NCBI GenBank assembly: GCA_948099385.1
Contig: CANUEZ040000193.1
Location: 1,128,501-1,192,500, forward strand
Source: Fasciola hepatica
Taxonomy: Eukaryota > Platyhelminthes > Trematoda > Plagiorchiida > Fasciolidae
Direction: 5' to 3'
DNA length: 64,000 nucleotides
Below, piece by piece: positions 26,191 to 37,375 of the stretch (its first letter is position 1; every line of letters starts with the position of its first letter). The position numbers and the translations under genes were made by a program. The notes beneath the pieces are model-generated. The model did no database searches. It saw nothing but the letters and a program-made list of their open reading frames with translations, and had not been told where the DNA came from.

Positions 26191-26227
<37 letters not shown>
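26191..26227. repeat. (AT)n microsatellite
   Basis: 37 bases of uninterrupted AT dinucleotide. ORFs crossing it read IYIYIY and are not genes. Confidence 0.98.
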
Positions 26228-26231
<4 letters not shown>

Positions 26232-26789
26232 GTATTCGGTATCAATCTATGGATACCATAATAACTCAGTATTTCATTCGGAACATATCTTGAGCCCCTC
26301 TTTGATCGTATCTAACAATGTATCCTTACTGTTGAAGGAATAATTCGTGGAACTGTGTTCAGTCAAACGACCAGATCGCGAGGTTCTATGTTAGATAGAG
26401 AATAATACACAAATTTATCGCATTCATCTACAATTTCGTTTGTAATGTATTTTCTTGAAAAATGCGACCACTGTTCCTAGGCTGCCTGTGGAGAAATGGG
26501 AAACCACTTTGTAGTTAGGAGACCTGGTTTGTTTAGCAGACGAAACAGTTGTTGGGTGAGAAGCCAGCTTGCGTTCATCTGTCCCGAATCGAGGGTGAGA
26601 TTAGAGCAAACGAAGTGGACCACAGGACCAAACAAATGCTATATGTCGGCTGAACAGGGGCCATGGTCTTCGAAATCACCCTTGATGTGTCAAAGGAACA
26701 GAAAATAACTTTTTCTGTGGACGTTTCAATCAATATGTCACGCAATTACTTGCGAGTAGTGTGGGATTGTTTAATTTTCGTTTGATTGA

Positions 26790-26990
26790 CTGTCCTTTTG
26801 GACTCCACGTTTCACGCGCAAACCTCAGGTCATGAGACCAACCTGCACTCGGAAGCACCAGACTCGAGTTTCGCTCTTGTTAGAGCTCATCAGTGGTGCA
26901 TATCCTCCGCCACACCCAATCAATATTGGAGGTCGTGATAATCTGAATGTCAATAATGCTGTCGTACACGTGCACGCCTGTAGAATTCCC
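26790..26990 (-). mobile_element. tRNA-derived SINE copy 1, with hammerhead ribozyme
   Basis: On the minus strand the order is: a decayed tRNA-like head (a GACCTCCAATATTGA block in place of the B box), GGGTGTGGCGGAGGATAT, the ribozyme at 26899-26855, and a tail with TTCCGAGTGCAGG..GG.C...TGACCTGAGGTTTG. The tail and ribozyme are shared with copies at 43.7, 44.2 and 59.6 kb, which defines a family. Schistosome Sm-alpha SINEs have the same plan (pol III tRNA-like head plus hammerhead). The outer borders are approximate and no target duplication was identified. Confidence 0.75.
26855..26899 (-). ncRNA. Hammerhead ribozyme, apparently intact (minimal type I)
   Basis: The 45-nt minus-strand RNA reads stem I GCACCA, core CUGAUGA, stem II GCUCU closed by an AACA loop to AGAGC, core GAAA, a very short stem III in the palindrome CUCGAG, cleavage triplet GUC, then stem I UGGUGC. 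Stems I and II are fully paired (6 and 5 bp) and every conserved core base is present. An outer GGA/UCC pairing lies beyond a small internal loop in stem I, as in natural type I ribozymes. Stem III has only about 2 bp, which in known minimal forms (SINE, Penelope-like and retrozyme hammerheads) favours activity as a dimer. It would self-cleave the SINE transcript just after GUC. Confidence 0.85.
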
Positions 26991-27264
26991 AGCCATTATC
27001 GCGCATACTTAATATTTTGTGAATAATGGCAATACAATTCAAAATGAATCGAAATGGATTATCAAAAAAATGATTAAAGGGTAAAGGAACACCGTGCTTG
27101 CTGACAACATAGTCTCGGACAATGCAGTACGGGAAAAACGTCGACTCCCATGATCCTAACAAGCGATGTCTGTTCCTTGTTGGGAACCAGCAATGAGTTG
27201 GAAGCAATCCCACATAAGAAGGAGCAAGAAAACACAGCATATATCTTGTTATCAGAGCCTTGAT

Positions 27265-27660
27265 TGCTCTACGATATATTCAACCGAAACTAGATGATTT
27301 CCATTCGTACCGGGCTGACTGTCCCACTGGTGTGCACAATTGTGCTGGAGGTTTTATCACTAATGATAATAATACCTGGAGCAAATCAAATATTTTAGTC
27401 TTCACATACTCAGCGGGAAAGATCATCTGTCACATCGTAGACTGTAGGTCACACGTTCTGAGTGGATTTTGCTCGATACTCATGGGAAACACTTACTTGG
27501 GACCGAGCACATCATCATTTCAGTTAGACGTATTGTCTGATCCCCAGGCTACCCCACCGATCACGCTTGACTTGATAAATTTGGTATTTTTTCCACCGGA
27601 CTTGAAGCACAACTAGACGTAGTTTTGACAAATAGAACACATCGGTTTGCTGGTCATATC
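27265..27660 (+). pseudogene. Non-LTR retrotransposon endonuclease remnant
   Basis: The plus-strand reading carries DDFHSYRADCPTG, a GG-F-I step (AGGFITNDNNTW), LVFTYSAGKIICHIVDC and FQLDVLSD. These are in the order seen in APE endonucleases of CR1-like elements (G-x-Y-R-x-DR, GGG, N-V-Y-R-P). It ends near DVVLTNRTHRF after a stop. No RT follows. It is a truncated, dead fragment, possibly related to the element at 23840-25230. Confidence 0.55.
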
Positions 27661-28118
27661 TGATTGCTTTGAGTGGCTTAGACTAATGTATCCTGAATTA
27701 CGTCCAACTTTGTATAATAAGACCGACCGGAAGACCATCCAGATAAATTAATCAGACAAATTGTTCACCATACAATCTGATACTGTTAGGGCCTGTAGTA
27801 ACCTCTTCCGATTTTCTGTTGATGTGTCAATAATTACGCCTATTTTGCTCTATTCAGTGCTACCCATTTGAAATTTTCTATGTTCAAATAGACTCATTTC
27901 ATTCGTTTCTACGGTGCTGTGTCCTATAAATTAATGCAGCATTGACCTCGGTATTTGGTATGCTGTGAACTGATGGTAGTAATACAGATTGGTTCAGTCG
28001 CGGATCCAGGGATCTCACTCTCGCATTTACCTCAAGCGCTTTCGGATTATCCACCCTGATCAGTTTTGCCGTTACACTTCTCAACGCACAGAAAATCGAG
28101 CCCTCAGCTTTTGCACAG

Positions 28119-28371
28119 GGTATGAAAGTAGCGACCGTTGTTCAGCTACACAGTCCGGTCAAACACGAGCCCGCTGCTCGTTTTGCGTTCCGTGCACTTG
28201 GGTACTTTTCGGCTTTGGCTATTACATCTGTTTGCAGCATTGCTTACAATGGCTGCAAAATTACATTTCGGAATGAAACAGATATTCTTGAAGTTCCATC
28301 CACAAAATTGGGAGCAGAAACCAACGGACTGGGCAAATAATTTCAAAAATTTTGATGAGCTGACTCTTTGA
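28119..28371 (+). CDS. Likely terminal exon; weak TMEM242-like match
   Basis: The acceptor CTTTTGCACAG precedes 28119. One frame reads EPAARFAFRALGYFSALAIT, a hydrophobic membrane-like segment. From about 28250 the neighbouring frame (FGMKQIFLKFHP, then TDWANNFKN) looks like the continuation, so there is a possible 1-bp frameshift. Otherwise the first frame ends at 28340. The order 'RALG plus one membrane segment plus F-x-x-K-x-x-IF plus a short W-x(3)-F/L-K tail' resembles the small inner-membrane protein TMEM242, but only loosely. AATAAA polyadenylation signals follow at once (28371 onwards and around 28410), as expected for a 3' end. It could be a gene with a sequencing error or a pseudogene. 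Confidence 0.4.
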
Positions 28372-28886
28372 ATAAAGACGGACTTCTTCTTGAAATATTG
28401 TGCCAGCAATAAATAATAAAGAAATGAAATAAAGAGAAATGAAATGAAGTGATACGAACCGTTACTTTACTAGCTGAGAAGAAAGAAAGTGTGGGCTTAC
28501 AAACGAAGACGGAGAACACCAATTGAATACCGCACCAGTTTGATCAAATCCGAAGTTGAACTTCTGAATGTAGGTTGTATGCAGATATTACCTAAGGGAA
28601 CGTCAGCTATTCCAGCATTTGGGAGCAACAAAACAACAATGTTGTAGTGGCTAAATAAACAAATCTTTCCAACCTACTGACAAAAGTGTCATGATTTACC
28701 GGGACAAATGCATGCCATCAAATTGGAAACATTCCCTGCATTATTTGCAAATTCGCCTTTTTCCTCTTCATCACAACGAACTCCATTCTCTGGTCATCTC
28801 TGTTCGCGTGAGTTCCAATGCACTATTGAATTTTTACCTGAACATCTGTTTCCTTTCCGTTTCACGTGATGAAATTGGTGTTGTAG

Positions 28887-29029
28887 CTCGACATTTCCAC
28901 TCCACGAACATAGAACGAGGGAATTATTTACCGGAGCACTCGAACCCAGTTAGACCCATTATTGTTCCCCAATCACTGAAATATTCTGGAACGGTGCATT
29001 TTGTAGGGTCATCCTCAAGACGGCCGAAG
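28887..29029 (+). CDS. Weak candidate exon
   Basis: 143 nt between a possible acceptor TGTTGTAG and donor AAG|GTATGA. The peptide includes YLPEHSNPVRPIIVPQSLKY. It was not recognised. Support is only splice-like borders and composition. It lies 0.5 kb past the polyadenylation signals of the preceding exon, so it would belong to another gene. Confidence 0.2.
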
Positions 29030-29039
29030 GTATGATCTG

Positions 29040-30735
29040 ACTTAGCTTAAAGCCTAAGTGACATTGCATGAAATGTATAAAATACCCATATACCCAAAAT
29101 CACAGGTTGCTGCAGTTAGAACACCCTACCCGAAGCCAGACAGACTTCTTTCCGTCTCTGGTGTCGACTTCTGAAAAACGGGTATACAATGGGGGTGAAC
29201 ATTGACCCTGTGCTCTAACTGATTGTTGCTGAATGCTCGGTGAAGCTAACTATCTGACTTGTAGCAATTTCCTTGCTTCTGAAAATAGAATGAGCTGGTG
29301 CACGAATACAGAAATTTTGTTGGTAGAAACACTCCGAAACATAAACACCATTCAAATGATATCCGACTGTTTTTCGTTCATTTATATAAATATTCGAGTT
29401 GACCAGAGTCTTCAAAACAACAACATATCTACTGATATTTTCTCTCTCTTTCTTCTTACCAAAAAAACTGAAATCGTTCAAATGTACTATCTTATTGGCT
29501 CACACAATATTGGTCCATGTGATGTGGCACAATGATCGGCCATTAATTACCTGAAAAGATGGGGTACTGAGCAATGGTCTGGTCTCTTCTACTAAACGGT
29601 GACGTCAAATGGTCATCTGGTATTTCTAGATTCTAAAAATAAACTCCACGGACGTAAAGCTATTAATTTCTCCGCTTCTATAAGCTCCATCATTTCCCTA
29701 AACGACTTCGACTTCTCATATCTAACTACTCTGGGGGCGGCGTCGCACATTTTTTGTGTATATTTGCTGGCAAACAGCTGCGGGGTTATTCCGATTTCTC
29801 TGACACTATATTCTAGGAGGAAGACCTTTCCGACTTAGAAACATCTCGCTATATTGATACGAACAGACGGTTCATAGAAGATTCATATTTATTATAAGCA
29901 AATCCTCACATGGAAATAAATTTGTCCAATTTTTATTCCCGACCAGTTTTTCTGCGAAATTCCTCTGTTTGCGCGGGAGTTGGCTGGTTCTTGTCCAGTC
30001 GGCTCAGTAAGCTGCTGGAAAACTGATTGGTTCATTATTCACATTCGGTTGCACTACTATTGCTTTCTAGTCTGGACAGTTGACGTGTTTTTTGTTCCGC
30101 TGACTCGAAATATGTCCCTTATTTTGGGTGAGAGATGAAGTGCTGTTTGCTCCGCGAACTTTGGCGTCTGAAAACGAGGTCTTTGTCACTACAATCACCC
30201 TGACTTACAATGTTACCAATTAAATAATTCATTACTCATCATGGAACATCTTCGCAATTGTACCGTTTCCCGAAATATCAGAATATTCACTCCGCTCTTT
30301 TCGCTTGATAATCCCGGTAAAGGTGAAGGCAGTGTTACTAGTATTTTCTCAGCTAAGTTCAGCTGACACAATCCTCTCTGTGAAGGGCTTGCATCCCTGT
30401 GAAGCTGAAAACTGAATGTTCCACAACGACCTCAATAAGGTGATTCTTCGAAAATCTGGTCGTATTAACGAATCACAATTTTTACCATCAGGACGACACA
30501 CGATCAGTTTTTCGTTTAATCAGCAGAAAAATGATAAATAACAGACCAAAATCTGACCACTGCTCACTGCTACAAATATGAGGGGGTGAAAAAAGCTGAA
30601 TTTTTGTTTTCTTAAGCTTCTTAAGCTTTTCCAACCTGGATTTGAATAAAATACTCAACTGGAACTAGTGAGTGAAACTTTTCACCAACATCAATGAAGA
30701 AGTGGTCCCTGATGTGTCCGCTGCTGAATAAAGTG

Positions 30736-30736
<1 letters not shown>
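29040..30736. other. No recognisable gene
   Basis: Short ORFs of 100 codons or fewer with no motifs. No repeat with a partner in the window was seen. Confidence 0.4.

Positions 30737-30783
<47 letters not shown>
30737..30783. repeat. (TA)n microsatellite beside the right arm
   Basis: 47 bases of uninterrupted TA, ending 34 bases before the inner edge of the inverted-repeat arm. ORFs here read IYIYIY and are spurious. Confidence 0.98.
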
Positions 30784-30785
<2 letters not shown>

Positions 30786-30816
30786 CATGAATATCCTAAT
30801 GAAGTAAGTCGTTTTT

Positions 30817-33045
30817 TTCGAAAACAGACCACACGCTGCAAGCTATTCAACGTCACTCATAACACTACCTCAGATCAAGCTCATATGCGATTCAAATTTG
30901 AGCAAATGAAATTGTTGAAGCCATATCAATTAGATCAACGGGTATATGCGCACACAGACAAACTCCAGATGGACGAAATTTGAGAGCAAATGTTTATGAG
31001 AAAAATCGTCGAGAAATATTTCGTAGCTCTATTAAACATGTCTTGTACTTTCATCCAGAGTTTTTTTCTCTCAAAATCTTCGTGAAGAATGAAACAGACA
31101 AACTGGCTGTGGTTATAGTCCACATTATAAATCAGACGGTGCATAGAAGTTATTGGCCCCACTCTATAACCCAAGTAATACCAACCAAACATGTTGTCAC
31201 TCAACCGTATACAATTACAGCTTATACCTGCAGATATTCTAGCTTGAGTTTTAATCCTGATGTGATTGGTCGGTAGGTGAAGCACTAAAATCATCCACCG
31301 ACTCGGTGTTCTTACAATGCACTAACCAGTTTACTAGCACACTTGCAATTTCTTGCAGTCAATGGACAAAATGCGTGTCGTCCACTCAATGAGGGTTTAC
31401 TTTGATTTCTGTCTTTGAGATTTTCCTCCCTAATAAGTTTTCGAAAATCTTTGTCACAGCAGACGTCTATTGTGAATGTCGTATTCAGAATTTAACTGGA
31501 AAGTTACGGTCACTCGTGGTATTTGTAATTATCAAGTGTGTGCGTCAAGTTCAATAACCGGTTGGACTACTAATACAATCCCCTGTGACGCACCGGAAGA
31601 TTTTACATGGTGAACTAGCCATCCTCCAGCATTTATATTAAAACTATTCTCCTCTACATTAGCAAATATTTTGGGAAACTGTTGATAAACATTTCGGCTT
31701 CAGCTAACAATCGTTTTCTTATGTACTCCATCACTGTGTCTGTCTTTTTCTAACTGATTCACTTCACTAAAACAAATGTGTTCCATCAGACGACCTCGTC
31801 TGGTTTGGTGAACTCATTAAAACATGATGGTAGAAAAACAAACCTTTGATCTTAATCTGCCCTAATTTTTATTCACCTGTATCTTTGATAACCAGTTACA
31901 ACGGAACCGATTCAAAAAAACGTGAATTGCTAAAATAAACTACGGAAAACTTGAACTCCAGGGCTAACATGAATATGAAAATTTAGAAGGCAGCTTCACT
32001 TGAAAAACACAAACAAAAATAAAATCAAGATCCACGTGGAGCTGACTGAAGCCTTTTCGCGATGAATCTATTATCTGAACCCCTTGTTTGAAAGGATCGC
32101 GGGTAACATGCACATGGATGCTGGAAGGTGCTAGACATTTTTGTTGGTAAAGTGTATTCGTTTTACCGACAGTGTAGCGGGGAGTATGAAAGATTTTACA
32201 CGAGGTTTTGCTTGGTTCATTGGCTTCTTAGAGGATGCTAAGCGAACCAGAACTTGGTGATAAACTGTCACTCTTTCACCTCAAAATAATTCAACTTATT
32301 AGGAGCTCGCATAGACGTAGAGCCCATTTCTAAAATCACGATGATTTTTCGAAAGTTGATTCGTCGGTTTGTCAAGGTTAACTTAACGAACGAAGACATG
32401 TGGTCCCATGTTCTGATTTATATTATAAAATATATTATCTGGATGCAAGAAAAGCAGTTTCTCGGGAGCCTTCCAAACTAGACTACAGTAAAAATAATAA
32501 CTGAAGACTGTCCATACGTAAGGGTGAATGGGTAGTAGAGGACAGCATACGCATACTGAACGAACGACAGCAACCGCGAATGTGGTCGTGTGCTTCCAAG
32601 GGAATGGTTTCCTTTCATCTAGACACGACTATTCTACTCACAACAGTCAGTCTATCCTATCGCTTGAAGATGTCTTCCATCAAATTCAGGTCATCTAGAA
32701 AAGCGTACGAACTGTACTGGACACCAGTGCATTTGGTCACTGGAAAAAGCTTTTTTATTTGCTTTTGTTTCACAATAATGGAACAGAGAGCTGCAGAAAA
32801 ACATGCAGAGCTTCAAAGTGGAACCATAACTAAAAACAGCTTGGATTCTCTTTGTAGTATCCTGTGTTTGATCAAACGCCAAGTGAACTACACAACAACA
32901 TTACTGACACAGGGAGGAATAACACACGAACAATCCTGTCATGTGACTTCAACCAATCAACGGATGGATTTTAGGTGGGAGCATAAAAGTCCTTGTTTCG
33001 AGAGGGTTTAGAAATAATCAGTATTATATTTTCAAAGTGGATCAC
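30817..33045. repeat. Right arm of large inverted repeat
   Basis: Reverse complement of 1-2248. Differences seen are mostly at 30817-31140 (for example ATTAAAC against ATCAAAC, TACTTTCATCC against TACGTGCATCC, GAATGAAACA against GAATGACACA). The remainder, wherever I compared long runs, is identical apart from the 21-bp insertion in the left arm. Because the window stops at the left arm, it is not known whether homology continues past 33045. ORFs of 143 (32580-33011) and 119 codons mirror those in the left arm and show no family motif. Confidence 0.9.
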
Positions 33046-34760
33046 AAACGAAGTGTGCAGATTGTTCAGTTACCACCGAGTTTCCCAGATCTTAACGTGC
33101 ATGAAAAATTTTTATCTGATCTACAGAGTGAAGGTCACGGGCGTAAGTGGGTATTCCATGGAGTGTATTTCAATTATCTCATTAAGTCCCTCATGGTAGA
33201 AATTAACCGGCGATGGCAAAGATGAAATAGTGTCCAATCTTTGATCATTGTGACTCAGTTATTAGAAGCAGACCACATCAACTACCGTTCCAGATCTTCC
33301 TTACAATTTTTGATATACAGATGCAAGTGTGAATACATTTACGATTAAGCCTGTGGTCAGAAGGTTATCATGGTGGGCTTTGAACACTTCTGTCCCGCGT
33401 TTGACAAGACGTGACTTTCCAATCCAAGCTAGGATTCGTCGTCAAACGTGATTGGATTATTGTGTGAATGGGATGACAGGTTCATCGTGTTTCTGGTGCG
33501 TTACTCGTCTGTCCGCTTCCCGTTCGTTCGGTACCGGTTGTGCCAAGGTGACTTAACGTTATCAATTTCGACGTGTCAATTGAACGAGCTGATCGAATGG
33601 AAGGCTTCGAGGATCAGCTCTCTCTCTTTTTCTTCACTGAGGTTGCTACTCGTGCGCCATCGATTTGGACCTCCTGACCCGCATTCGTGTAGGGGTTCTT
33701 AATCTCTGAGTGAGTCGACCGGTCACAATGCTAGTTTGTGTTGATGTGGGCGAATGCGTAGATGTTTGCCTTTCTCACTTATGTTTTGCCTATCACATCC
33801 CGGGCATAGAATGGCGTAAACCACTCCCGACTAGTCGTGTTGGTCCACGTGGTCCTCAGGGTGCTGACGGGTTATTCGGCAACTTTGATGCCCAGTGGTT
33901 GTGGTATGCGATCTACGATCCTTGATGCTCGTCGTATGTATGGTAGCTTAACTATGTTTTCTAAGCAGTTTTTTTCCTTGACTTTTCTGTTCCTTTTTTT
34001 CGTTTCCTCGAAAACAGGGGACTGTAAGCGTCATTGAGCACTTGTTTTCCAGGGCTCGGAAGAGCTGAAATATGTGTTGACCCTGTGGAACAGGGTGTGC
34101 GCATAGCATTTTGGGTGAAATTTTCCGTGGTTTCTTCTATATCATAATATTTCATCCATTATCGTCGATTTTCGGTAGACTGTTGTTTCTATGCTTCCGT
34201 CTGCTTGTCTCATGACCAGAGTGCCAAGACTTAAATGTGAACTGAATGTGGGCTGACATGAAGTGACGCGCGAACACCGTAAAACAAATTCCGACGAGCC
34301 ACGGTATTTATTGCAGCACTTTTAAATGGAATTCGATGAAAACGAACGGAAAAGTTGCAAACCTCAAGTCTTGGAGTCTTCGGGGGAATTTGCAGTTCAC
34401 TCAATTTCACAATAGATACGATGATTAGCTTGAGCAAACTGCAGCCCAATGGCCAGGTATCATCTACGGCTGCCGAAAGAGATGCTGAGTGGTTAGCGGA
34501 GGCATGAACACTCAGCAAAGAATCACACCGACGAGAAATTCCGACCAATCAGAGAAGGGGGTTAGAAAAAGCATGGAGTGAATGTAACCACACGGGATCT
34601 ACCATGGGTCGAAAGGAGGTCATACCAAACCTAAAAGCACAACATAGTCAAAAGATGCATGGCGTGGATCGATGTGTGCGAGTGCCTTCGTATGTGTATG
34701 TGAAGTAACCGATCGGTGAGTCCCAAAGTCATGGATCATGGTAGACTGTGTTATTAGGAT
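33046..34760. other. No recognisable gene
   Basis: Could include the continuation of the right arm. Small ORFs only; the longest (105 codons, 34231-34548 minus) is unassigned. A CR1-like element starts near 34770. Confidence 0.4.
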
Positions 34761-34769
34761 GAAAATGGT

Positions 34770-37375
34770 CAGACGAACTGTTTCATGTATATGGAAGTCG
34801 TACCAGAGATAGAGGGGTGTTGCCTTGCACGTGGAACTTTGGGTACCCGTACACCTATTTCATGTCCATGTTGACCAATATGGGGATTTAGGGGTGATCT
34901 TGTGCAGAATGAAACTTCCCAACGGTGGTTATGTGCTGTTTGCGATCATATATCGTACTCCGGCGGACGATTTGCAAGGTATTCAGGATTTCATGAGTCA
35001 CTGGGCAACAGACGGCTATTGTCTGATTCTGGGCGACTTTACCGTTCCTCTTATTGTCTTAGCATTGAACAGCTGCAGAAATTCCGCTGACAGGTTCTCT
35101 CGTTGTCTGTATGAAACAATATGTGACCTTGCCTTGCGTCATCATATGCAAGAATGGACCAGGAATCAGGCGGATCAGGTATCCATCCTTGACCTAGTGT
35201 TCTCCGCGCGAACTTCCAATTTGGATAGAATCGATCTTCTACCGCCATGGGGCTCTAGTTACCACGTGGCGCTAGTCATCCATTGCAGGCTCGGTGCGTT
35301 TGTTCACCGGAAACCGCAGTACGGACTGAACGTGTGGCGTATACACTTGTTTGAGTGAAAGAAGCTTCTGGTGCCCTACCATGGGTTTCGGTCGTGAGTG
35401 ATGAAGTGGATGAAGTCTGGATATTTTTAAAATTAGAATTAACTGCATTAGTGTGCTTGTTTGCACTTCCACACAGGTGAAGAAATCATCCTAAAGGACC
35501 ACCATGATTTGACAAGAAACTACGTAGTCAGCTGAGAAAAGAAGCCGAGCTTGGCAAAATTTCCGGTCCTCCGGCACGGAATACGACGGGTACAAACATA
35601 TCCGAAATAGGTGTTTGACAAAGAGGTGCGATTAGGAAGAGCGACTAAGGTCCGATTCCGTTTCAGCACTGAAAAGGCTGTCTGCGTAACTTAGAAGGAG
35701 AATCTGCATCCTCCAGTTATCCCAAAACTGCTACACTATTAAGTCATCGCAGACTCCGATTGCGGCAAAACAGTACTATTGGCCTTACATGATGTTGACA
35801 TTTATGCCACTGAGAGATCATTCTCATACCAGTCTGCCAGAGATTGTCGATGCTCTGCGAGGGCTCCGGCCACACGTGTCTTCTGGTCCGGATGAGATCA
35901 AACCTTTAGTCCCTGGGGAACTAGCTGAGATTATCATACCTCAGCATATGAAAACGTTTACCAACTCGATGGAATGAGGTAAACAATCATCCTAATGCAG
36001 AAAAGCCGTGATCATCCCCATGTACAAGGGCGACAGAAAGGCAGAAGCTGCGATTAACCGTGCAGTGAGTCTTGCGTGTGTGGTCCGAAAGATTATGGAA
36101 AGCCTAGTCTTGATGTAACTGAAACAACAACTAGATCTTCATGAGCTTCGCAGCCACCAGCGTCTTGGTATCCAAAAATGCCGATCCTGTCTGTCAAACC
36201 TTCTACTAGTGCGTAAACATCGGGCATAGGCTATATTGGAGAGCTACTTTGCGGACGTCATCTATGTTGACTTCCGAAAAGCGTTCGACAAAGGGCCGCA
36301 CAACAGCTTGCTCCACAAGATGATACCGTTATGAGTGGAAGAATGCTTATTCAAGTAGATCGAAGACTTCCTGATCGGGAGGTCGTTCTCTGTGTAAGTT
36401 GCTTCATCATAATCTGAGTGGTATGAGGCCTCCAGTGGAGAACAACGATGCTCGGTGTTAGGCACATTGCTGTTCATGGCATTCATCAACGACTTGCCAC
36501 AAATACTGATGTCCCCTTTTCTAGCTTATGCTGACGATGCTGACTTCGATACCCTAACGTAGTGGTCCAAAGTGTGGGTTCTCCCAAGCAATGTCCAAAA
36601 AGATGCTCAGCTATAACTAGCGAGATCAGGGCCTGATTACACCAACCCTCTTCAAGGAGCTACTCATCGAGTGCCCATCAGTGAGAGACTTGGGAGAGAA
36701 AGTGTCATCTATGCTCAAAACCCGCAATCACTCTGACAAGGTGTGTGTCTCGGCATAGAGCATCTATGGCACTATCCATCCGAGGGTTGGAAAGCAACTT
36801 TATGGTTCTCTTATACTGCTGTAAACCTCACACGTCCATCCTCGACTGGAGTAAGGGGGAGCCGTTACATTTCCCTGCATGGCTTCTGAACTTGCGAGGC
36901 CGGAACGGGTACAGCGAGCCACCTTTCGTCTCGTTGTTGAACTACAAGGGATAAATTACGACAGGTGACTGGAGTTATCCGGTCTGCCTCCGGAAGCTTT
37001 TCGAAGAGTGCGAGGTGTCCTGATAGACATTCGACGAATACTCCGCGTCGAAATTGGCGCCGAATTCGTGGGGGACTTCCCCTTTCGTGGCCACTCACTC
37101 ACAAGGGGTTACTCAACGACGCTCGTGAGGCTGCAGTTGACTGGGCTACCTTCGGTCTACCCTCTTTCCAAGAAGGAAAGCAAACTGTGGAACTCACTGC
37201 CAGCTGATGTGGTGGAAGAGGGAAACTACAAACTTTTCAAAAAGAAATTGAACATAAATCTGACAAAGAGATGGCTTGAATCGCTATTTCAGGGCCACAG
37301 CCAAGAGTGGATGGTGATGAAGCTCATACGAGAGGTGTCCGACTTCTTCTTATTCCGAAAATTTGAAACTTGAAA
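34770..37375 (+). mobile_element. CR1-like non-LTR retrotransposon, inactive
   Basis: About 2.6 kb on the plus strand keeps the order of a CR1 ORF2: endonuclease, RT, then C-terminal domain. The endonuclease is 34825-35358. The RT start has LRGLRPHVSSGPDEIKPL (35850-35910), the RT core has VIYVDFRKAFDKGPHNSLLH (about 36260) and AYADDADFDTL (about 36530). The C-terminal part has ATFRLVVELQGINYD (about 36915) and LWNSLPADVVEEGNYKLFKK (about 37185-37250). The YADD catalytic residues survive, but stops and frame changes separate every block. The 5' end of the endonuclease is missing or unreadable. No clear tail repeat or target duplication was identified. Confidence 0.85.
34825..35358 (+). pseudogene. 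CR1-like endonuclease domain (177-codon open segment)
   Basis: This is the longest open segment of the CR1-like element. The domain nicks target DNA to prime reverse transcription. Motifs: FAIIYRTPADDLQG (the N-V-Y-R-P step), YCLILGDFTVPLIVLAL, where the usual LGDFN has Asn changed to Thr, QVSILDLVFSARTSNLDRI, and LLPPWGSSYHVALVIHC, where the usual S-D-H has Asp changed to Tyr. Two catalytic positions are therefore lost, so the enzyme would be dead even if translated. The frame is open only by chance preservation, and RT follows in other frames. Confidence 0.8.

Noticed and set aside
26790..26990. Penelope-like element as host of the ribozyme
   Set aside because: No GIY-YIG or Penelope RT sequence nearby. 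The tRNA-like heads of sister copies fit a SINE better.
30935..31294. 119- and 98-codon opposed ORFs in the arms
   Set aside because: Open on both strands over the same bases with no known motif. The arm substitutions here do not favour synonymous sites in an obvious way.
32580..33011. 143-codon ORF conserved in both inverted-repeat arms (also 59-487)
   Set aside because: It is kept only because the arms are nearly identical DNA. The opposite strand is also open, and there is no family motif, splice context or Kozak-like start.
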